Assembly (NCBI GenBank): GCA_024222295.1
Contig: JAAEPF010000002.1
Coordinates: 186,001-250,000 of the forward strand
Source: Actinomycetes bacterium
Lineage (GTDB): Bacteria; Actinomycetota; Acidimicrobiia; Acidimicrobiales; Microtrichaceae
Length of the DNA: 64,000 nt
Reading direction: 5' to 3'
Each line of letters opens with the position of its first letter. Position 1 is the first letter of the stretch. Shown in pieces: positions 61,073 through 64,000 of this stretch. A program made the position numbers and the translations under genes. The notes under the pieces are model-generated. The model worked only from the letters and a program-made list of their open reading frames with translations. It did not search any database and was not told the origin of the DNA.

Positions 61073-62437
61073 TCAGTTCTTGAGCTGCTTGGCGGCCACT
61101 CCGGCCGCGAAGACCACGGGGTCCCACACCGGCGACATCGGGGGCGCGTAGGACAGGTCGGCCATGGCCAGGTCCCGCACCGACATGCCACACCAGACCG
61201 CCGTGGCGATCGTGTCGATCCGCTTGCCCGCTCCCGGGCCCCCGACGATCTGGCCGCCCAGGACCGTGGCGTCGGCCGGGTCGACCACGAGCTTCACCGC
61301 CACGGGCTCGGCCCCCGGGTAGTAGCCGGCGCGGGTCTTCGAGTTGGCCGTGGCGGCAACCACCTTGCGGCCTATCCGCCCGGCCTCCGCCTCCGAGATG
61401 CCGGTGCGGCCGATCTCCGTGTCGTTGAACTTCGAGATGGCCGTGCCGATCACGCCGGGGAACCTGGCGCTTCCCCCGCCGAGGTTGGTGCCCAGCACGC
61501 GACCCTGCTTGTTGGCGTGGGTGCCGAGCGCAACCACCATCGACTCGCCCGTGATGCGGTGCTTCGACTCCACGCAGTCACCGGCGGCCCAGACTCCGTC
61601 GGTGCGGGTGCGCATGCACTCGTCGACCACGATGCCACCTGCTTCGCCCACGGCGATTCCCGCACTTGCGGCGAGCGCTGAGTTGGCGCGCACGCCGATG
61701 CCGAGCACGGCTACGTCCGCGGGTATCGACTCGCCTCCGGCAACCGCTGCGGTGAGCTTGCCGTCGGTGGTCTCGAATGCCTCGACAGCGGCCCCCAGCC
61801 GGAGGTCGACCCCGCTGGCGCGGATGGAATCGGCGAGCAGGGCGGCCATGTCGGCGTCGAGTGTGGCCACCATCGGGTGGTCGCCCATCTCGGCAATGGT
61901 GACCGACAGCCCGCGGGCACTGAGTGCTTCTGCGACCTCGAGGCCGATGTAGCCGGCGCCGACGATCACGGCGCTGGACGCGCCCTGTTCGATCCGACGG
62001 TCGAGTTCGATGCCGTCGTCGACGGTGCGTAGCTGCATCACCCCGTCGGCGTCGATGCCGGGCAGCGGGGGGGCGATCCCGTTGGCTCCGGTGGCTATGA
62101 CCAGTTCGTCCCAGGCCTCGGTGCGTTCGACGCCGGCTTGGAGATCGACGACGGTCACGGTACGAGCCGCGGTGTCTATGGCCGTCACCTCATGGTGCAC
62201 ATGCACGTCGATGCCGCGTTCGCCGAACTGTTCGGGGGTGCGGGCCACCAGGCGATCCGCAGGCGAGATGATGCCTTCCACGAAGTAGGGGAGACCGCAC
62301 GCGGCATAGGAGGTGCGGGGGCCCCGCTCGAACGCCACGATCTCCACGGAGTCGGCGTCCTTCATGCGACGGAGCTGTGAAGCAGCTGTCATTCCGGCGG
62401 CATCGCCGCCTATGACCACGACCTTGCGGGTTGTCAT
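61073..62437 (-). CDS. FAD-dependent disulfide reductase (CoA-disulfide reductase/NADH oxidase type)
   Basis: A 454-residue flavoprotein. An N-terminal FAD site (VVVIGGDAAGMTAASQLRRM) is followed by RTSYAACGLPYFVEG, whose single Cys (about 46) is the redox centre of the CoA-disulfide reductase/NADH oxidase/Npx group. The NAD(P)H site is AVIVGAGYIGLEVAEAL (about 154-170), and TDGVWAAGDCVES is the second FAD motif. A C-terminal dimerisation domain is present. It probably reduces CoA or low-molecular-weight disulfides, or O2. The ATG overlaps the stop of the upstream hydrolase (ATGA). Confidence 0.9.
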   Translation of the reverse strand: MTTRKVVVIGGDAAGMTAASQLRRMKDADSVEIVAFERGPRTSYAACGLPYFVEGIISPADRLVARTPEQFGERGIDVHVHHEVTAIDTAARTVTVVDLQAGVERTEAWDELVIATGANGIAPPLPGIDADGVMQLRTVDDGIELDRRIEQGASSAVIVGAGYIGLEVAEALSARGLSVTIAEMGDHPMVATLDADMAALLADSIRASGVDLRLGAAVEAFETTDGKLTAAVAGGESIPADVAVLGIGVRANSALAASAGIAVGEAGGIVVDECMRTRTDGVWAAGDCVESKHRITGESMVVALGTHANKQGRVLGTNLGGGSARFPGVIGTAISKFNDTEIGRTGISEAEAGRIGRKVVAATANSKTRAGYYPGAEPVAVKLVVDPADATVLGGQIVGGPGAGKRIDTIATAVWCGMSVRDLAMADLSYAPPMSPVWDPVVFAAGVAAKQLKN

Positions 62438-63762
62438 GCGTTCAGGAACCCGCGGGCATCCAGCTGTTCGTCCACGAACTTCTGGGCCTTGGTCGCCCAC
62501 ATGAACCCGACATGATTGCCCGGGTACCAGCAGATGTCCGGCTGGTCCCAGTGTTCCCACAAGCGGCGTGCCTGGTCGGGCGGTGCCAGACGGTCGCCCA
62601 TGCCCGCGTAGATGGCCCGGGCCGACCTGGGGGTGGCGACGCCCATGGACTCTGGGCACACGACCTGTAGAACCGAGGTGGCAGTGCCGTCCAGAACGTT
62701 GTGCTCGATGGCGCGCATGTGCACGTGGTGTGGTGAGTGGTGCTTGAACATGTCGACGAAGTCGATGACCGGAATGCCGGCCAGCACCAGGTCGACCTCG
62801 CGCTCGAATGCAGCGGTGAGCGCGGTCATGTAGCCCCCGAGTGATACTCCGGTGACACCCACCTTGGTGGGGTTCTGCTCGCGGACCCATGACAGGAGCC
62901 GCCGGACGTCCCACACCGACTGCGACAGGCCGTGCACCGCGTGCATGAGGTCGAAGTTGAGGAACTGCTCCCCGCTGAGCGGGCTCGGGCGCCGGGAACC
63001 GTGTGCGGGCAGTGTGATCGCTGCGATGTTGATGCCGAGCTCGTCGTGGAGGTGCTTGGCGCGAAACGCCATCATGTCGACGAACGGTGTGCCCATGCCG
63101 AACCCGTGGATGCACACGAGCCAGGGTCGGGGCTTGTCCTTGTGGCGAAGCACCCAGGCCGACGCGGTGCGGTTGGCCTCGAATGAGTCCCACCGATCCC
63201 AGCCGGGCAACTCGGTCGGGGGCTCGTAGCCACTCGGCCACCAGATCCGTTCGTAGGCCCTGCCCATGGCCCAACCCTCACTGCTGGCCGGGTGGGTCAG
63301 CGGAGGCGGTTCGCGGTGGTAGGAGCGTGGGTCGTCGAGGTAGCCCTCGGCGGTGAGGCGTTCCCTGGCGAGCGCCAGCTCTGCGCCGACGCGCTGGTAG
63401 TCGCTGCGGCTGGGGAAGCGGTTGGGGCCAACTGCGAGCGCCATGACCGACTCGTCCATGGCCACCTGAGCGACAAGGCCCGGAGTCAGCCGGATGTAAG
63501 GGGTGCCGTCATCGTCCTCGGTCATCCGGGTCCGCATGGTCTCTGTCGCCCAACGGGCGGTCCGCGGCCCGACTGTGGTCAGCCGGGCGAGTGGTTGGCG
63601 GGCGAGGCGCTTCTCGATGCTCCTGAACGTGGAGGTGCTCCTAACGAGCAGGCCGAGTGGCGTCCACCACCGCGGGTCCTCGAGCTCCATTGCGGCTGCT
63701 TCGAACTCGGGCTCGGTGGGTCCGTCGGCGCTCCGAGTTCTCTCGGGCATCGTCGAGGTCAT
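62434..63762 (-). CDS. Alpha/beta hydrolase family protein
   Basis: A 442-residue protein with an N-terminal region of about 200 residues of unknown fold, including WRWWTP-like aromatic residues (ELEDPRWWTPLGLLVR). An alpha/beta-hydrolase domain follows: LVCIHGFGMGTPFVDMM (oxyanion loop), GVTGVSLGGYMTALTAA (GxSxG nucleophile elbow, Ser about 305), and late GNHVGFMWATKAQKF with the probable His. It resembles large actinobacterial esterase/lipase-like proteins; the substrate is unknown. It is the first gene of the minus-strand trio with the flavoprotein and engB. Confidence 0.85.
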   Translation of the reverse strand: MTSTMPERTRSADGPTEPEFEAAAMELEDPRWWTPLGLLVRSTSTFRSIEKRLARQPLARLTTVGPRTARWATETMRTRMTEDDDGTPYIRLTPGLVAQVAMDESVMALAVGPNRFPSRSDYQRVGAELALARERLTAEGYLDDPRSYHREPPPLTHPASSEGWAMGRAYERIWWPSGYEPPTELPGWDRWDSFEANRTASAWVLRHKDKPRPWLVCIHGFGMGTPFVDMMAFRAKHLHDELGINIAAITLPAHGSRRPSPLSGEQFLNFDLMHAVHGLSQSVWDVRRLLSWVREQNPTKVGVTGVSLGGYMTALTAAFEREVDLVLAGIPVIDFVDMFKHHSPHHVHMRAIEHNVLDGTATSVLQVVCPESMGVATPRSARAIYAGMGDRLAPPDQARRLWEHWDQPDICWYPGNHVGFMWATKAQKFVDEQLDARGFLNA

Positions 63763-63957
63763 AACGCCTCCCAGCGGTCAGGTGGCCTCTGCGCTCATGC
63801 AGCGTAGTTGTGGTTGCGGGGCGAAGTGACGGAGGGGCTGCATCGCGCATGTTGGCGAAACCCTGCGGAACCGGATGATTCTCCTGTACCGCCCAATCCG
63901 CATCAGAGCAGTCCTGGTATCGGGCTGGGGCGCCGCGCCTCGGTAGCCTGCGCCTCG
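63763..63957. other. Intergenic region
   Basis: It contains the divergent promoter area for the hydrolase gene and for the frame starting at 63958. The only motif I see is TAGCCT at 63944-63949 on the plus strand, 8 nt before that ATG. Confidence 0.4.
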
Positions 63958-64000
63958 ATGGGCAACCCGCCGGCCGGCCAGGAATCGGTCACGACACAGG
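63958..64000 (+). CDS. Start of a possible gene cut by the window end
   Basis: ATG 63958 begins a frame MGNPPAGQESVTTQ that runs off the window. It is called only because TAGCCT ends 8 nt upstream, the spacing seen at other apparently leaderless starts, and codon usage is GC-rich at third positions. No function can be given from 14 residues. Confidence 0.35.
   Translation, partial: MGNPPAGQESVTTQ

Noticed and set aside
61073-63274. The flavoprotein frame is open upstream to 63274, giving a possible 733-residue fusion
   Set aside because: The extra 279 residues are antisense-like, Arg/His/Gly rich and cover the hydrolase gene in another frame. The flavoprotein FAD motif begins right after ATG 62437, which overlaps the hydrolase stop.

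Overview
The window is high-GC bacterial DNA, densely coding on both strands. It has no rRNA genes, no CRISPR array, no insertion sequence and no prophage genes. Gene content points to an actinobacterium, most likely the Acidimicrobiia or a close relative (inference). The evidence is an Eis-like acetyltransferase, tandem L,D-transpeptidases, two WS/DGAT acyltransferases, GatCAB with GluRS, an IclR/LtbR-type regulator next to leuCD, a class-E-sortase-like LAATG anchor, and many start codons sitting 6-8 nt after a TANNNT -10 box with no Shine-Dalgarno sequence (apparent leaderless transcripts).

Layout. 1-1.5 kb: end of an acyl-CoA dehydrogenase and a crotonase-family protein. 1.5-1.8 kb: copy 1 of an unusual symmetric palindromic element. 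1.8-5.1 kb: gatCAB. 5.1-9.7 kb: TauE exporter, lipoprotein, Eis-like acetyltransferase, MATE pump, small membrane protein. 9.8-18 kb: ilvD, a Nudix hydrolase, ilvB (behind a leader-peptide attenuator), ilvN, ilvC, a homoserine-kinase-like gene and metY. 18-27 kb: GNAT, acyl-CoA ligase, serC diverging from an aspartate-type aminotransferase, an S9 peptidase and serA. 27-30 kb: secreted SGNH and beta-propeller lipoproteins. 30-32.8 kb: leuCD with a divergent IclR regulator and a palindromic operator. 32.8 kb: copy 2 of the palindromic element. 33-36.6 kb: rsgA, ppx, mscL, greA. 36.7-43.7 kb: a cobalamin-riboswitch region. 43.8-47.7 kb: leuB (behind a second leader-peptide attenuator), ilvE and cimA. 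47.7-53 kb: a hypothetical gene, tandem L,D-transpeptidases, gltX, a YdcF-like gene, tRNA-Gln(CTG) and tRNA-Glu(CTC). 53-64 kb: a GGDEF-EAL protein, a membrane/SDR fusion, two WS/DGAT genes, engB, a flavoprotein disulfide reductase and an alpha/beta hydrolase.

The most interesting region is 36.7-43.7 kb. A cobalamin riboswitch with an RBS-sequestering hairpin precedes five overlapping genes. These encode a wall-anchored alpha/alpha-barrel (prenyltransferase/transcobalamin-N-like) protein, a membrane-anchored protein resembling the transcobalamin C-terminal domain (DUF4430-like), and a complete ECF transporter (T, fused A-A, S). A convergent gene encodes a lipoprotein paralogue of the second protein and has its own cobalamin riboswitch. 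I read this as a split, bacterial transcobalamin-like capture system feeding an ECF B12 importer.

Branched-chain amino acid synthesis is scattered over four loci but seems co-regulated. ilvB and leuB each follow a short leader peptide with Val/Ile/Leu codons and an intrinsic terminator, and leuCD faces an IclR-type regulator. cimA next to leuB and ilvE suggests that isoleucine can be made from pyruvate via citramalate. GatCAB, GluRS, tRNA-Gln and tRNA-Glu together fit the indirect route to Gln-tRNA(Gln).
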